From the NCBI GenBank assembly GCA_945874535.1, contig CAMCGZ010000011.1, forward strand, positions 18,013 through 82,012: a stretch of DNA of 64,000 nt, in the 5' to 3' direction. Source of the stretch: Bdellovibrio sp. ZAP7. GTDB lineage: Bacteria > Bdellovibrionota > UBA1018 > CAIMNF01. A program made the position numbers and the translations under genes. Under the pieces are notes generated by a model. The model did no database searches, had not been told where the DNA came from, and worked only from the letters and a program-made list of their open reading frames with translations. Shown here piece by piece: positions 20,960-29,276 of the stretch (within the stretch, counting starts at the first letter, position 1; every line of letters begins with the position of its first letter).

Positions 20960-22149
20960 ACCACGTCGCCCGCCGCTGCGCCCGAAGCCCAAGCCCACTG
21001 AAAGTTGTATCCGCCGAGCCAGCCTGTGACGTCCACCACTTCGCCGATAAAATGGAGTCCGGCAACTTTCTTGGTCTCCAGGGTTTTCGATGACAATTCA
21101 TCTGTAGAAACTCCCCCCCGGGTGACCTCTGCCTTGGAGTACCCGACGGTGGCTTTCGGAACAAAGGTCCATTCTTTCAGTAAGCTACAAAAGGCCCGGA
21201 GGTCTTTTTCAGACACATCCGGAAGCGGCTTCAAGTCCGGAAAATACAGTTCGCAAAGGCGCTCGGACAATCGTGAAGCCAGGAGTTCAGAAAGGAGGTT
21301 CTTGACGAGAGAGCGGTTCCCAGCCTTCTTTTTTTCGAGAAACCAGCTCATCGGATCCATTCCCGGGAGAAAATCGATCGTGACCGGATCGCCACTGTAC
21401 CAGTGAAGCGAGGCCTGGAGAGTGGCAGGTCCCGAGAGTCCTGCATGCGTGAACAGGATTGCCTCATGGAAGCGGATGCCGTTGCAGGTGATATTGGAGT
21501 CGAAAGAGACTCCTGCGAGTCCAGAAAATCGATGTGCTTCTTCGTCGGCGAATACGAATCCATCAAGCGCGGCAGCCCGCTCGACCAAATCCAGACCGAA
21601 GTTCTTGGCGATTTCGTATCCGATCCCGGTGGCACCGATCTTGGGTAATGAAAGTCCTCCGGTGGCGACGACCACCGAAGAGCACTCGATCGATCCCCGG
21701 TCCGTACGCACCCGGAATCGATCCGGGTTGTCCGAGAGTTTCTCGACCTTCTCGATCTTGCAGGACAGCTCAAAGCGCGCGCCAGCCGCCAAGCACTCCT
21801 TTTCGAGCATTTCGACAATCGCCTGAGCGCTGCCATCGCAGAATTGCTGACCGAGCTTTTTCTCATGATAAGCAATGCCATGCTGATTCACCAATTCGAT
21901 GAAGTCCCAAGGCGAGTAACGGGCCAAAGCCGACTTCATGAAATGAGGATTCTTCGAGACATAATTTCCCGGTCCTGCGCCAAGATTGGTGAAGTTACAA
22001 CGACCGCCCCCTGAGATCAGGATTTTGCCCCCGATCTTCTTCGCATGGTCCAGGAGGATCACCGAACGCCCCCGGCGCCCCGCCCGGATCGCACACATCA
22101 TCCCGGCTCCACCGGCCCCTAAAATGACGACATCGGCTTCGTTTTGCAT
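20956..22149 (-). CDS. HI0933/YhiN-family FAD-dependent oxidoreductase
   Basis: This 397-residue flavoprotein has an N-terminal dinucleotide-binding motif (VVILGAGGAGMMCAI), KKIGGKILISGGGRCNFTN and VVVATGGLSLPKIGATGIG, all characteristic of the HI0933 family (BaiN/YhiN). The C-terminal segment GEVVDVTGWLGGYNFQWAWA with a final Gly/Ala-rich FAD contact is also typical. The cellular substrate of this family is poorly known. The ATG at 22149 puts the FAD motif at the N-terminus. The 3' end overlaps the convergent methyltransferase by four bases. Confidence 0.9.
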   Translation of the reverse strand: MQNEADVVILGAGGAGMMCAIRAGRRGRSVILLDHAKKIGGKILISGGGRCNFTNLGAGPGNYVSKNPHFMKSALARYSPWDFIELVNQHGIAYHEKKLGQQFCDGSAQAIVEMLEKECLAAGARFELSCKIEKVEKLSDNPDRFRVRTDRGSIECSSVVVATGGLSLPKIGATGIGYEIAKNFGLDLVERAAALDGFVFADEEAHRFSGLAGVSFDSNITCNGIRFHEAILFTHAGLSGPATLQASLHWYSGDPVTIDFLPGMDPMSWFLEKKKAGNRSLVKNLLSELLASRLSERLCELYFPDLKPLPDVSEKDLRAFCSLLKEWTFVPKATVGYSKAEVTRGGVSTDELSSKTLETKKVAGLHFIGEVVDVTGWLGGYNFQWAWASGAAAGDVV

Positions 22150-22401
22150 GGGGGCACCATACTCTCTCCCCCACGAGGCATCAATCGGGATCTTCCGGCC
22201 CCACCCCGATTCACATTGTCCCACCCCGGGGGCCGTTTTCGATTTACCGCAGGTGCGGCGCTGGTCCGACCTTTGCAAATCGGACGACGCGGTGGCCGGT
22301 TTTAAGAGGCCCGGTCGGAGGCGTTACATCCCATCCCATCCCTACGCCTACGCCCGGGTTTCTTGAAGCCGGTCCACCCTTGATCATCGAAGGGGTTCCA
22401 C

Positions 22402-22626
22402 ATGCTCGGTCGTATCTTCATCCTGACGTTCTTCATTTGCGGTTCACCGGCCTCGGCCGACTCCGTTTCGCGGTACTGGAACCCCGTCCGCCCGAAGGAC
22501 CCGGAGGCACCCGTTCAACGCTGGATCCGGACCGTCCACCAACTCGTCGACCGGCCCCTGTTTGAAACCCGCGATCTCCGGGTAGGCATCCTTCCTTTCG
22601 GTGCCATCGAAATCCGGTTCAAGTGA
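22402..22626 (+). CDS. Small secreted protein of unknown function
   Basis: This 74-residue reading frame begins with a convincing signal peptide (LGRIFILTFFICGSPASA, cut near residue 20) and follows GAAGGGG at a good distance from the ATG. The mature part (about 54 residues) is basic, with several Trp/Arg/Pro, and has no recognised motif. It stands alone on the plus strand and ends 3 bp from the convergent membrane-protein gene. The 250 bp upstream hold no gene that I can support; they contain a repeated CCCACCCCG and a GTCCGA/TCGGAC stem. Confidence 0.55.
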   Translation: MLGRIFILTFFICGSPASADSVSRYWNPVRPKDPEAPVQRWIRTVHQLVDRPLFETRDLRVGILPFGAIEIRFK

Positions 22627-22629
22627 TCG

Positions 22630-22950
22630 TCAGTGTTTGATTTCGGGCGCTGCCTCTGTCGAAGAAGAGGTGTGGATTTTTCGACGTTTGCTCACCAGAT
22701 TGTAAACAGCCAATCCTGTGATGGCAAAGGCGGCCATTGCCACAAAAGGCTCCTTCTTCACGCTTTCTGAAACCCGTCCGAGCAGAGAGTCGATTTTCGA
22801 CGACGCCGATTCGACAGCGTCAATCACCAAGGACTCCACCTCTTTCAGCATGGTCCCGCCATACTCACCCAGGGTGGTTTTCTCGTGTTGCATGAATTCC
22901 CGGGTACGACTTCTTAGAGACTCAATCTTCTCATTCACATTTTGGTCCAT
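22630..22950 (-). CDS. DUF883/ElaB-like membrane-anchored helical protein
   Basis: This 106-residue protein is helical and charged for about 65 residues, has a single C-terminal membrane helix (about residues 68-86: FVAMAAFAITGLAVYNLV) and ends in a basic tail (SKRRK). This resembles the ElaB/YqjD/DUF883 proteins, which in E. coli sit in the inner membrane and bind stalled ribosomes in stationary phase; I infer the family from layout only. The ATG at 22950 follows GAGG at 8 bases, better than an in-frame start at 22977. Confidence 0.7.
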   Translation of the reverse strand: MDQNVNEKIESLRSRTREFMQHEKTTLGEYGGTMLKEVESLVIDAVESASSKIDSLLGRVSESVKKEPFVAMAAFAITGLAVYNLVSKRRKIHTSSSTEAAPEIKH

Positions 22951-23005
22951 GATGGAACCTCGCTTTCCGCATATCAAGGGAGCAAGCGGCGTGCCCGCGG
23001 GGCGA

Positions 23006-23797
23006 TCACTTCACCGCGACGAGGTACGCCAAATACGACTCGGGGAGTTCTGCGCTCTCGGTCGGAAGCAATTCTCCAGTGCCACGGCCCTTCGAGTCCA
23101 CCTGTTCCCAGAGAACCACGCTCTTCCTGAATCCGGCATCGGCGAGAGCATCGCGAAGCTCGGGAATCCCCCAGATCCGCCAGTGGTACTGAAAGGCGTC
23201 CTGAAGCCAAGTGCCATCCGGCAAACCGAAGTGGATGGAGTAATCATTGATGCCGGTGATGGGATCGTACTGATGCTGTTCCCAGATTTGCTTCACTCCT
23301 CCGACTCCAGGAACCGAGAAGCTCCGTTGATCGTGTCGGGTCTCGATGAATCCCGGTCCCCCTGCCACTTCCAGGAACAGAGTTCCCGGTTTTTGAAGGG
23401 ATTCATGTACAGCCCGGAAGTAACGAACCAGATCTGCGCGGGTCAGGAAGGTGAAGCACGAGAAATTGAATGCCCCGATCATGTCGAAAGTCTCGGAGGT
23501 GCGTTTCCGCACATCCTGGCGCTTCAATCGGATTCGAGATTTCTCTTCGCTCGAGAGCTGCGAAAGATTCCGTTCGCGAGCAATCCGGAGCGGCTCAGGA
23601 TCGAGGTCGAGTCCGAGGGCCTGGTGACGGGACGATTGCTTCACCCACTCGCATGCGATTCTTGCGGTTCCGCAAAAATCCTCACGGAACACATACGGAT
23701 TTTTCCGGGTCAGCCACCTGTGAAATTGGGGGAGGTAGTCCGTCTGCCAGCGGGGGCTCTGGACCCCGTATTCATAGAGCAGGTATTTTTTGTTCAA
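23006..23797 (-). CDS. Class I SAM-dependent methyltransferase
   Basis: This 263-residue protein shows a class I methyltransferase core: REDFCGTARIACEWVK as motif I, LGLDLDPEPL as the acidic end of strand 2 and MIGAFNFSCF at strand 4. A substrate domain with many aromatics (HQYDPITGINDYSIHFG) follows. The substrate is unknown. I place the start at a TTG at 23797 because it overlaps the stop of the preceding secreted-protein gene as TTGA and has an AGG in front; a longer frame to 23836 would overlap that gene by 43 bp. The two genes therefore look translationally coupled. Confidence 0.8.
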   Translation of the reverse strand: MNKKYLLYEYGVQSPRWQTDYLPQFHRWLTRKNPYVFREDFCGTARIACEWVKQSSRHQALGLDLDPEPLRIARERNLSQLSSEEKSRIRLKRQDVRKRTSETFDMIGAFNFSCFTFLTRADLVRYFRAVHESLQKPGTLFLEVAGGPGFIETRHDQRSFSVPGVGGVKQIWEQHQYDPITGINDYSIHFGLPDGTWLQDAFQYHWRIWGIPELRDALADAGFRKSVVLWEQVDSKGRGTGELLPTESAELPESYLAYLVAVK

Positions 23798-24054
23798 GGA
23801 CGGACCTGAATGGGATTGCCCGAGCTGTCCACACATAGCCTGACAGAAGATCCATGATCCTGGAACTGCCCTTCGTTGCAGTTGTGGTCAGTCGACTTGA
23901 CGAGATAACGCTTCCCGTAAAATGAAATGAAGGAAGGCGATTCGGGCGAGAGGCTGGCGGGTTTCCGGTTGGGTTCTGCTTTTTTGTTGGGTTGGGCTCC
24001 AGCTGGAGAGCTGATGAACACCGCTAAAAATAAAATGGAAAACAACACTCTCAT
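23794..24054 (-). CDS. Small secreted protein of unknown function
   Basis: This 86-residue protein starts with a clear signal peptide (RVLFSILFLAVFISSPAGA, cut near residue 20) and has AGAGG at a good distance before the ATG. The mature part is basic and Pro/Ser-rich, with two Cys (HNCNEG and RLCVDS) that may pair. No function is recognised. It is translationally coupled to the downstream methyltransferase by a TTGA overlap and is divergent from ampG; a perfect 12-bp palindrome (24085-24096) lies in the shared upstream region. Confidence 0.68.
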   Translation of the reverse strand: MRVLFSILFLAVFISSPAGAQPNKKAEPNRKPASLSPESPSFISFYGKRYLVKSTDHNCNEGQFQDHGSSVRLCVDSSGNPIQVRP

Positions 24055-24084
24055 CCCTACCTCTGAAACAGGTTAACAAATGGA

Positions 24085-24096
24085 ATTTCATGAAAT
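24085..24096. promoter_or_regulatory. 12-bp palindrome between divergent genes
   Basis: The sequence ATTTCATGAAAT is its own reverse complement and lies in the 113-bp gap between the divergent secreted-protein gene (start 24054) and ampG (start 24168). A regulator dimer could bind here and control both. That is inference: one AT-rich 12-mer can arise by chance. Confidence 0.25.
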
Positions 24097-24167
24097 AATG
24101 AGTCGTTTTCGACACAGCTACACTTCAATGGATTTCGTTGAGCCGGAGCCTGTGGTAGCGTTTCGTC

Positions 24168-25409
24168 ATGACAGAAGGATTTTTTCATCGATTGGTCCGG
24201 ATTCTCGGAAGCCGGCGCATGCTTGCCACGCTCGGGTATGGATTTTCTTCGGGAATTCCTCTTGCTCTGACGGGGAGTACCCTCCAGGCCTGGATGAGTC
24301 AGGAAAAAGTGAACCTGACCACGATCGGTGTCTTCTCCTTGGTGGGAATGCCCTACACGCTGAAGTTCCTCTGGTCGCCGTTTCTGGATCGTTACCTGCC
24401 ACCGGTACTCGGAAGACGGCGGGGGTGGATTCTGGTGCTTCAGATCCTTCTTGCGCTGACCATCTGCTGGATGGCCGTCACCTCCCCCTCGGAGCAGTCT
24501 GCGCGAATGGCCCTGATCGCTGTGGTGGCCGCTTTTTTGAGTGCCAGTCAGGACATCGTGGTCGACGCCTGGCGAACCGACACCCTGTTGCCCGAAGAAT
24601 ACGGTCTCGGATCGGGCGCCTATGTGATGGGATACCGGCTCGCCATGCTGGTGAGCGGAGCTTTGGCGCTGATTCTCGCCGATCGCATTCCTTGGAAGCA
24701 AGTTTACTTCCTGATGGCACTCTCCATGGGGGTGGGCGTTCTGTGCACCCTCTTTTTGGCTCCTGAGCCCGAGGTCGACTCCGAAGCCCGACCCCACTCA
24801 CTCCGGGAGGCGGTGGTTCTGCCGCTGGTGGATTTTTTCAAACGTAAGGGATCGATCGAGGTTCTGTCGTTTATTGTATTGTACAAACTCGATGTAGTGG
24901 TGGCCTTGGCTCTGACCACGCCCTTCATGTTGGAACTCGGTTTTAGCAAAACCGATATCGGGGCGGTCAACAAGGGGATCGGACTCGTGGCCACAATTTT
25001 CGGTACCCTGGCTGGCGGAGCCCTCATGACCCGTCTGGGAATGAAGCGGTCTTTGTGGATCTTTGGAATCCTCCAGGGTGCGGGGAATTTGCTTTTTCTG
25101 GCTTTGGCTTACACCGGGCTCAACTACCCGCTGATGGTGGGTGCGATCGCCACGGAGAACCTGCTCTCAGGAATGGGAACCGCGGCGTATTCCGCTTTTT
25201 TGATGAGCCTCTGTAACAAGAAATTCTCGGCAACCCAGTATGCGCTCCTGACCAGTCTCATGGCATTGACACGGGTGGTGGCCGGGGCCCCTACGGGATA
25301 CATGGCCGAGCACCTGGGATGGCCGGCCTACTTCGCTGTGGCGATCAGCTTGATGTTGCCGGGACTCTTGCTCTTGACCCGTTACGACCGGTGGACCGTC
25401 ACGTCTTGA
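24168..25409 (+). CDS. ampG: AmpG-family muropeptide permease
   Basis: This 413-residue polytopic protein has about 12 membrane helices and AmpG-type signatures: SSGIPLALTGSTLQAWMSQ at the first helix, YTLKFLWSPFLDRY in the helix 2-3 loop and SASQDIVVDAWRTD in helix 4. AmpG brings N-acetylglucosaminyl-anhydromuropeptides from the periplasm into the cytoplasm for peptidoglycan recycling. In a predator such a permease could also take up prey wall fragments, which is inference. It heads a plus-strand run with alkB (8 bp away) and a PAP2 protein. Confidence 0.9.
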   Translation: MTEGFFHRLVRILGSRRMLATLGYGFSSGIPLALTGSTLQAWMSQEKVNLTTIGVFSLVGMPYTLKFLWSPFLDRYLPPVLGRRRGWILVLQILLALTICWMAVTSPSEQSARMALIAVVAAFLSASQDIVVDAWRTDTLLPEEYGLGSGAYVMGYRLAMLVSGALALILADRIPWKQVYFLMALSMGVGVLCTLFLAPEPEVDSEARPHSLREAVVLPLVDFFKRKGSIEVLSFIVLYKLDVVVALALTTPFMLELGFSKTDIGAVNKGIGLVATIFGTLAGGALMTRLGMKRSLWIFGILQGAGNLLFLALAYTGLNYPLMVGAIATENLLSGMGTAAYSAFLMSLCNKKFSATQYALLTSLMALTRVVAGAPTGYMAEHLGWPAYFAVAISLMLPGLLLLTRYDRWTVTS

Positions 25410-25417
25410 CCCAAGTG

Positions 25418-26008
25418 ATGAACCCCCAGAGACCCTCCTTGCTTCCTGCTCCTGCCCGTGTGGATGTGGTGGACGCATTCATTGAGGCTGGCGAAACTCA
25501 GGGGTACTTTAACAGAGTTCAAACCGAGACCCGTTGGCAGGAGCGGGAGATCGTGATGTTCGGGAAGCGGGTCATGCAACCGAGGCTGGTGGCGTGGCAG
25601 GGGGATCCGGGGAAATCGTATCGTTACTCGGGAGTGACCTGGCAGCCCGATCCCTGGGGTGGGGCGGTGGCGGAGATTCGGGAGCGCCTTCAGGAGCACC
25701 TCGGCATTCGATTCAACAGCGTCCTCCTGAACTTGTACCGGAATGGTAACGACTGCATGGGTTGGCATCGCGACGACGAGCCCGAATTGGGTTCGGAGCC
25801 GTGTATCGCCTCGGTTTCATTGGGCGCAGTCAGGAAATTCCGCTTCAGGAAAATGGGCGATCACCGTCAAAAAGCGGAGCTTGAGCTAGGATCCGGAAGT
25901 CTGCTCGTGATGTCGGGACGGACCCAGGAGCTCTGGCAACACGCCTTGCCGAGAATGTTGAGAGTGACGGAGCCCAGGATCAACCTCACCTTCCGGGTCA
26001 TCCTTTGA
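25418..26008 (+). CDS. alkB: AlkB-type 2-oxoglutarate/Fe(II) dioxygenase
   Basis: This 196-residue protein has the AlkB iron ligands His117-x-Asp119 (WHRDD) and His175 (WQHALPR). The C-terminal RINLTFR supplies the two Arg (Arg187, Arg193) that hold 2-oxoglutarate and the substrate base. NLYRNGNDCMGWHRDDE is the usual family signature. It repairs alkylated bases (1-methyladenine, 3-methylcytosine) by oxidative demethylation. The short length is like ALKBH2/3-type proteins rather than E. coli AlkB. The start ATG at 25418 lies 8 bp after ampG, so co-transcription is likely though no functional link is known. Confidence 0.92.
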   Translation: MNPQRPSLLPAPARVDVVDAFIEAGETQGYFNRVQTETRWQEREIVMFGKRVMQPRLVAWQGDPGKSYRYSGVTWQPDPWGGAVAEIRERLQEHLGIRFNSVLLNLYRNGNDCMGWHRDDEPELGSEPCIASVSLGAVRKFRFRKMGDHRQKAELELGSGSLLVMSGRTQELWQHALPRMLRVTEPRINLTFRVIL

Positions 26009-26020
26009 TACTCTAGGAGG

Positions 26021-27070
26021 GTGATCAAGTCCCTGTCTCCCGCTCTTTGGGTCTGCCTCATGTTTTTTTCTTTGTCTCTCACTTGGGTTGCGATTTCGAG
26101 AGAGTCGATCTCTTTAGATCAGATTCTTTCCGGAGGCTTTCCTTTTATCGAGCTACTCGGAGTGCTCATTGGCGGAGTTTTGATCAGGGCCACACGAGGG
26201 CGCCCCCGGATTCTGGTACTGGCTCTGGTCTGGCTCATTCCGGGTTATGCGGGGTGGAGCCTGTCGAGTGGTGAAAGCCTCATGCCGCTCAGAGACTGGA
26301 TACCCGATCCTGCGATCGATTTTTTGTCGAGCTACCGCTTGATCTTGAGCGTACTCTCGATCCTCCCGCTCTTTTGGTTGGGTCAAGTGAGGGTGGTCGG
26401 CTCGCTTCTTGCCGAAGTCCTGCCCTGCTTTTTGATGGTGCTCGCGTATCCGTTTGTTCCACTCATGATTCGCACGTCGGGGCGGGCGGATTTCGACACA
26501 GCCCTCCTCCGGATGGATCAGTGGATCTTTGGTGGAGTCAATCCTCACTTCTGGATCTCGGCACGCATGCAGCCTTGGCTGACGGAATGGTTTGCATTCT
26601 GTTACTCGCTCTACGGGGCCTTGATTCTTGCAGTGTTCGGACTTCTGATTCTCTCGGATCGAAAGGAAGGGCTCCGTCAGTTTGTCTTCCGGTTCACACT
26701 CGTTCTGGCGATCGGCTACACGTGCTACGCACTCGTCCCGGTTCAGGGTCCGGTTTTCACGCTCGCCTTTCCAGAGTCCATGGATCTTCGCTACCTGCAT
26801 GGAGTGAAAGAGGCCTTGATGGATCGGGCCCGTATCGAGCGGGATTGTTTTCCGAGCCTCCACACCGCGCTGACGGGGTTGGCCTGGGGAACGCTCCTGA
26901 GTCATTCCAGAAGGTTGGCCTGGGCTTTGTCGCCCTTCGCATTCACAGTCCCTGTGGCATGCATCGCGCTTCGCTACCATTACGTGGTGGATGTGCTCGC
27001 GGGTGGTGTTTTGGTGTTGGGTGTGTTCGGAATCAATAAAAAAAGGCGCCAGGGGGAATCTCCCGCCTGA
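26021..27070 (+). CDS. PAP2-superfamily membrane phosphatase/transferase
   Basis: This 349-residue polytopic protein has about eight membrane helices. Its second half carries PAP2 motifs C2 and C3: CFPSLHTALTGLAWG, with the catalytic-pair His, and RYHYVVDVLAGG, with His and Asp. Together with a long N-terminal membrane part this resembles the Aur1/inositol-phosphorylceramide-synthase-like (PAP2_3) branch, which moves phospho-head-groups between lipids. The substrate is unknown. The GTG at 26021 directly abuts AGGAGG, which is too close for normal initiation, so a CTG at 26033 or the ATG at 26060 may be the true start. A terminator hairpin overlaps its 3' end. Confidence 0.82.
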   Translation: MIKSLSPALWVCLMFFSLSLTWVAISRESISLDQILSGGFPFIELLGVLIGGVLIRATRGRPRILVLALVWLIPGYAGWSLSSGESLMPLRDWIPDPAIDFLSSYRLILSVLSILPLFWLGQVRVVGSLLAEVLPCFLMVLAYPFVPLMIRTSGRADFDTALLRMDQWIFGGVNPHFWISARMQPWLTEWFAFCYSLYGALILAVFGLLILSDRKEGLRQFVFRFTLVLAIGYTCYALVPVQGPVFTLAFPESMDLRYLHGVKEALMDRARIERDCFPSLHTALTGLAWGTLLSHSRRLAWALSPFAFTVPVACIALRYHYVVDVLAGGVLVLGVFGINKKRRQGESPA

Positions 27071-27075
27071 CGCCT
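27044..27075. terminator. Bidirectional intrinsic terminator
   Basis: AGGCGCCAGGGGG pairs with CCCGCCTGACGCCT with two mismatches, flanked by seven A before it and CGATTTTTT after it. It therefore has a U tract in both directions and separates the convergent PAP2 and subtilase genes. The stem overlaps the last codons of the PAP2 gene. Confidence 0.75.
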
Positions 27076-27089
27076 TCGATTTTTTCAGA

Positions 27090-28502
27090 TCAGTAAGCGC
27101 GTGAGCTCATTTGCGACGCGTTCTTGAGCATGTTGTACATGTTCCCGCGACCACCGCTCACCATGTACTGGGAGAAGGAGCTGATCTTGGTCACGCTGTC
27201 GATCGCGAGCTGTTTCAGTTCGGCACCGGTCAGATTCGGGTACTGGCTCAGCACTTCAGCCATCATGCCCACTGCAGTCGGAGTGGCCATCGAGGTTCCG
27301 GACATGCCCGCGTAGCGGTTGCCGGGAACGGTCGAATAGATGTCCGAGCCGGGAGCGGCCAAATCAACGGAGCGTTTTCCTACGTTTGAGAAGTAGGAAA
27401 GTCCGCCGTTCTGAGCCGTGGATGCAATGACCATCAGGCCATCCGCATTGAAGGACGCAGGGTACTTGGGGCGGACATCGATGTCCCACTTTCCACCGAA
27501 GCTCGAGTCATTTCCGGCTGCGGCCACGACGAGGGTCCCGAAGTTCTTGAAGATGTGGTCGATGGTCTCTTTCACGGCCATGCCGCCTTCATTGTGAGTC
27601 TTGCCGAAGGAGCAGTTGATGAGACGTGCTCCGTTCTTGGCAGCATAAAGGAAGGATTCGACGATGTTGACATCGGTTTCATCGGCATCATCCGGCACTG
27701 TCCGGATGGCCATGATTTTCACGTTCGAAGCAATCCCTGCGATGCCGATGCGATTGTTCTGCTTGGCTGCGATGGTGCCGGACACGTGGGTGCCGTGAGC
27801 GTGGCTCGCCATGGGGTCTCCGGTGGCGCGACCTTGAGAATCGCGGTCCAGAGTGTCGATTCCGTAAACATCGTCGACGTATCCGTTGCGATCGTCGTCG
27901 ATTCCGTTACCCAGAACTTCACCCTTGTTGACCCACATCACTTCTTTCAGGTCTTCGTGGTTGTAGTCCACGCCGGTGTCCACCACCGCTACGATCACTT
28001 CTTTTTTGGAAGAGGTGGCCGCGAGGGTGTAGGCCTTGTTCACGGAGATTCCGTTTCCGCTGTCGTCCGCAAAAGACCAGATCTTCCCGACCAAAGGGTC
28101 GTTGAAGGAGGCTGCATCAGTGGTGTTTTCGACAGCTTGATGCTCGACAGGTTCAGGGAGAGCTTGTTTGCCGTGATAGGTGTTCCGTTCGGTGTATTCG
28201 ATCAGACCTTTTTCTGCGAGCTCCTGGCGAAGAGCATCTGCATTTCCGGTTTGGACCACAAACAGGCGCCCGAAGAGGCGGGTGGCGGAGATCACGTGCT
28301 CGGAGCGAGGAAAGCGCTTGCCCTTTTTCAGTTTCACAAAAATCCGATGACGGTCCACACGAACGAGTTCGTGGTTGGACGAAACGGTCAGTTCCGAATC
28401 CGCATCGATCTCGAGGGCGTGCGAAAGTGTGGGAAGGGAGGCGAAGAGGGCCGCCAAGAAGGTGGCGGCGAGCCATTTGCGGGATTGGAACGGATGGGTC
28501 AT
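27090..28502 (-). CDS. Secreted S8 subtilisin-family peptidase
   Basis: This 470-residue preproprotein has a signal peptide (WLAATFLAALFASLPTLSHA, cut near residue 29), a propeptide of about 140 residues with the I9-like FGRLFVVQTGNADALRQEL segment, and an S8 domain with Asp175 (AVVDTGVDY), His236 (HAHGTHVSG), oxyanion Asn331 (AAGND) and Ser404 (SGTSMATP). IDDDRNGYVDD near residue 201 looks like a calcium loop. The length and order match extracellular subtilases. AAGGAG precedes the ATG at 28502. It may help digest prey or external protein. Confidence 0.95.
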   Translation of the reverse strand: MTHPFQSRKWLAATFLAALFASLPTLSHALEIDADSELTVSSNHELVRVDRHRIFVKLKKGKRFPRSEHVISATRLFGRLFVVQTGNADALRQELAEKGLIEYTERNTYHGKQALPEPVEHQAVENTTDAASFNDPLVGKIWSFADDSGNGISVNKAYTLAATSSKKEVIVAVVDTGVDYNHEDLKEVMWVNKGEVLGNGIDDDRNGYVDDVYGIDTLDRDSQGRATGDPMASHAHGTHVSGTIAAKQNNRIGIAGIASNVKIMAIRTVPDDADETDVNIVESFLYAAKNGARLINCSFGKTHNEGGMAVKETIDHIFKNFGTLVVAAAGNDSSFGGKWDIDVRPKYPASFNADGLMVIASTAQNGGLSYFSNVGKRSVDLAAPGSDIYSTVPGNRYAGMSGTSMATPTAVGMMAEVLSQYPNLTGAELKQLAIDSVTKISSFSQYMVSGGRGNMYNMLKNASQMSSRAY

Positions 28503-28612
28503 GGGTTCTCCTTGTGTGAAAGTGCCGGCGCAGTCTAACTGAATGGCCGACCACCAATCAAGGAAATTTGACACCTCCAGCCGGAATCAATGGTCCTCAT
28601 AGCGCTTCGAGC

Positions 28613-28641
28613 TTGAGTTGAGCCCGAAATTGCGGGATACT
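28613..28641 (+). promoter_or_regulatory. Candidate sigma-70 promoter for the 28.7 kb run
   Basis: TTGAGT and GATACT are spaced by 17 bp, ending 22 bp before the ATG at 28664. Four of six bases match in each box. The placement ahead of a tight plus-strand run supports it, but the boxes are imperfect. Confidence 0.35.
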
Positions 28642-28663
28642 TAACAATGGAGGGTCTCATAAA

Positions 28664-28999
28664 ATGACCATTTTGAATCTGGTGGCATGGTTGGGTAGCT
28701 GGGGATTGGGAATGGCAAATGCGGACATCCTCCTCCCTCCGGTAATGAAAGAGTGCCACTACCTTTCTCAGAATACCGTACAGGTCAAATCTTGCGGCTC
28801 CAGGCAGGTTTGCTTCGCCCAGATGCAGTGCGGACTCAAGGTCACGCCGGTTTCTTGCCTGGCCAAGAACGGACGTTGTCCGGAAAAACCCCGTGATTGC
28901 GCCGAAGACCCCCAGGTGGAGTTCGTCAAAGCCGAGGGAAATGTCCCTCCGGTCATCATGAATTCAAATGGAGTGCAGAATGGCGGGAAGGGCAACTGA
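28664..28999 (+). CDS. Small secreted Cys-rich protein
   Basis: This 111-residue protein begins with a signal peptide (LNLVAWLGSWGLGMANA, cut near residue 21). Six Cys lie in the next 70 residues (KECHY, KSCGS, QVCFA, MQCGL, VSCLA, GRCPE) with a seventh in RDCAED, so it should be disulfide-bonded in the periplasm or outside. No family was recognised. GGAGGG sits 10 bases before the ATG. It is the first gene of a closely packed plus-strand run that ends with the YceI gene (30862). Confidence 0.68.
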   Translation: MTILNLVAWLGSWGLGMANADILLPPVMKECHYLSQNTVQVKSCGSRQVCFAQMQCGLKVTPVSCLAKNGRCPEKPRDCAEDPQVEFVKAEGNVPPVIMNSNGVQNGGKGN

Positions 29000-29015
29000 G
29001 GGCTTGAGTCGGGCC

Positions 29016-29276
29016 ATGCGGGTCCGATTCAGTCTGTTTCTATGGGTCATGGCATTGCCGCTACTCGCCTCTCCGGCTCGTGCGGGTATGGGGCCGGTGA
29101 GTACGATTCGCGGACAAGTGCTGTCTTTTGATGAGCGCAAAGTCAGGCTACGGGTCGGGAATTCTGCCATCTTTGTCGCCCGGGACACCATCGACGAGCG
29201 CTCCCTGAAAGTGGGGGCTTCAGTGGATTCGGTTTCTCCGAGTTCCGAGCTGTTTCCTGATCGAAAAAACCGATGA
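29016..29276 (+). CDS. Small secreted protein of unknown function
   Basis: This 86-residue protein has a signal peptide (VRFSLFLWVMALPLLASPARA, cut near residue 24). A short beta-rich domain of about 55 residues follows, reading like an OB- or SH3-like strand pattern (IRGQVLSFDERKVRLRVG). The ATG at 29016 is chosen because it starts the signal peptide directly; in-frame ATGs at 28968 and 28980 overlap the previous gene. Its stop overlaps the next start as ATGA, so it is coupled to the polytopic membrane protein downstream. Confidence 0.62.
   Translation: MRVRFSLFLWVMALPLLASPARAGMGPVSTIRGQVLSFDERKVRLRVGNSAIFVARDTIDERSLKVGASVDSVSPSSELFPDRKNR

Noticed and set aside
22150..22401. Repeated CCCACCCCG and CCCAT units as a regulatory array
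   Set aside because: Only two or three short copies in C-rich DNA; no consistent spacing.
22718..23809. Plus-strand frame of 363 codons
   Set aside because: It is antisense to the methyltransferase and DUF883-like genes and has no recognisable domain.
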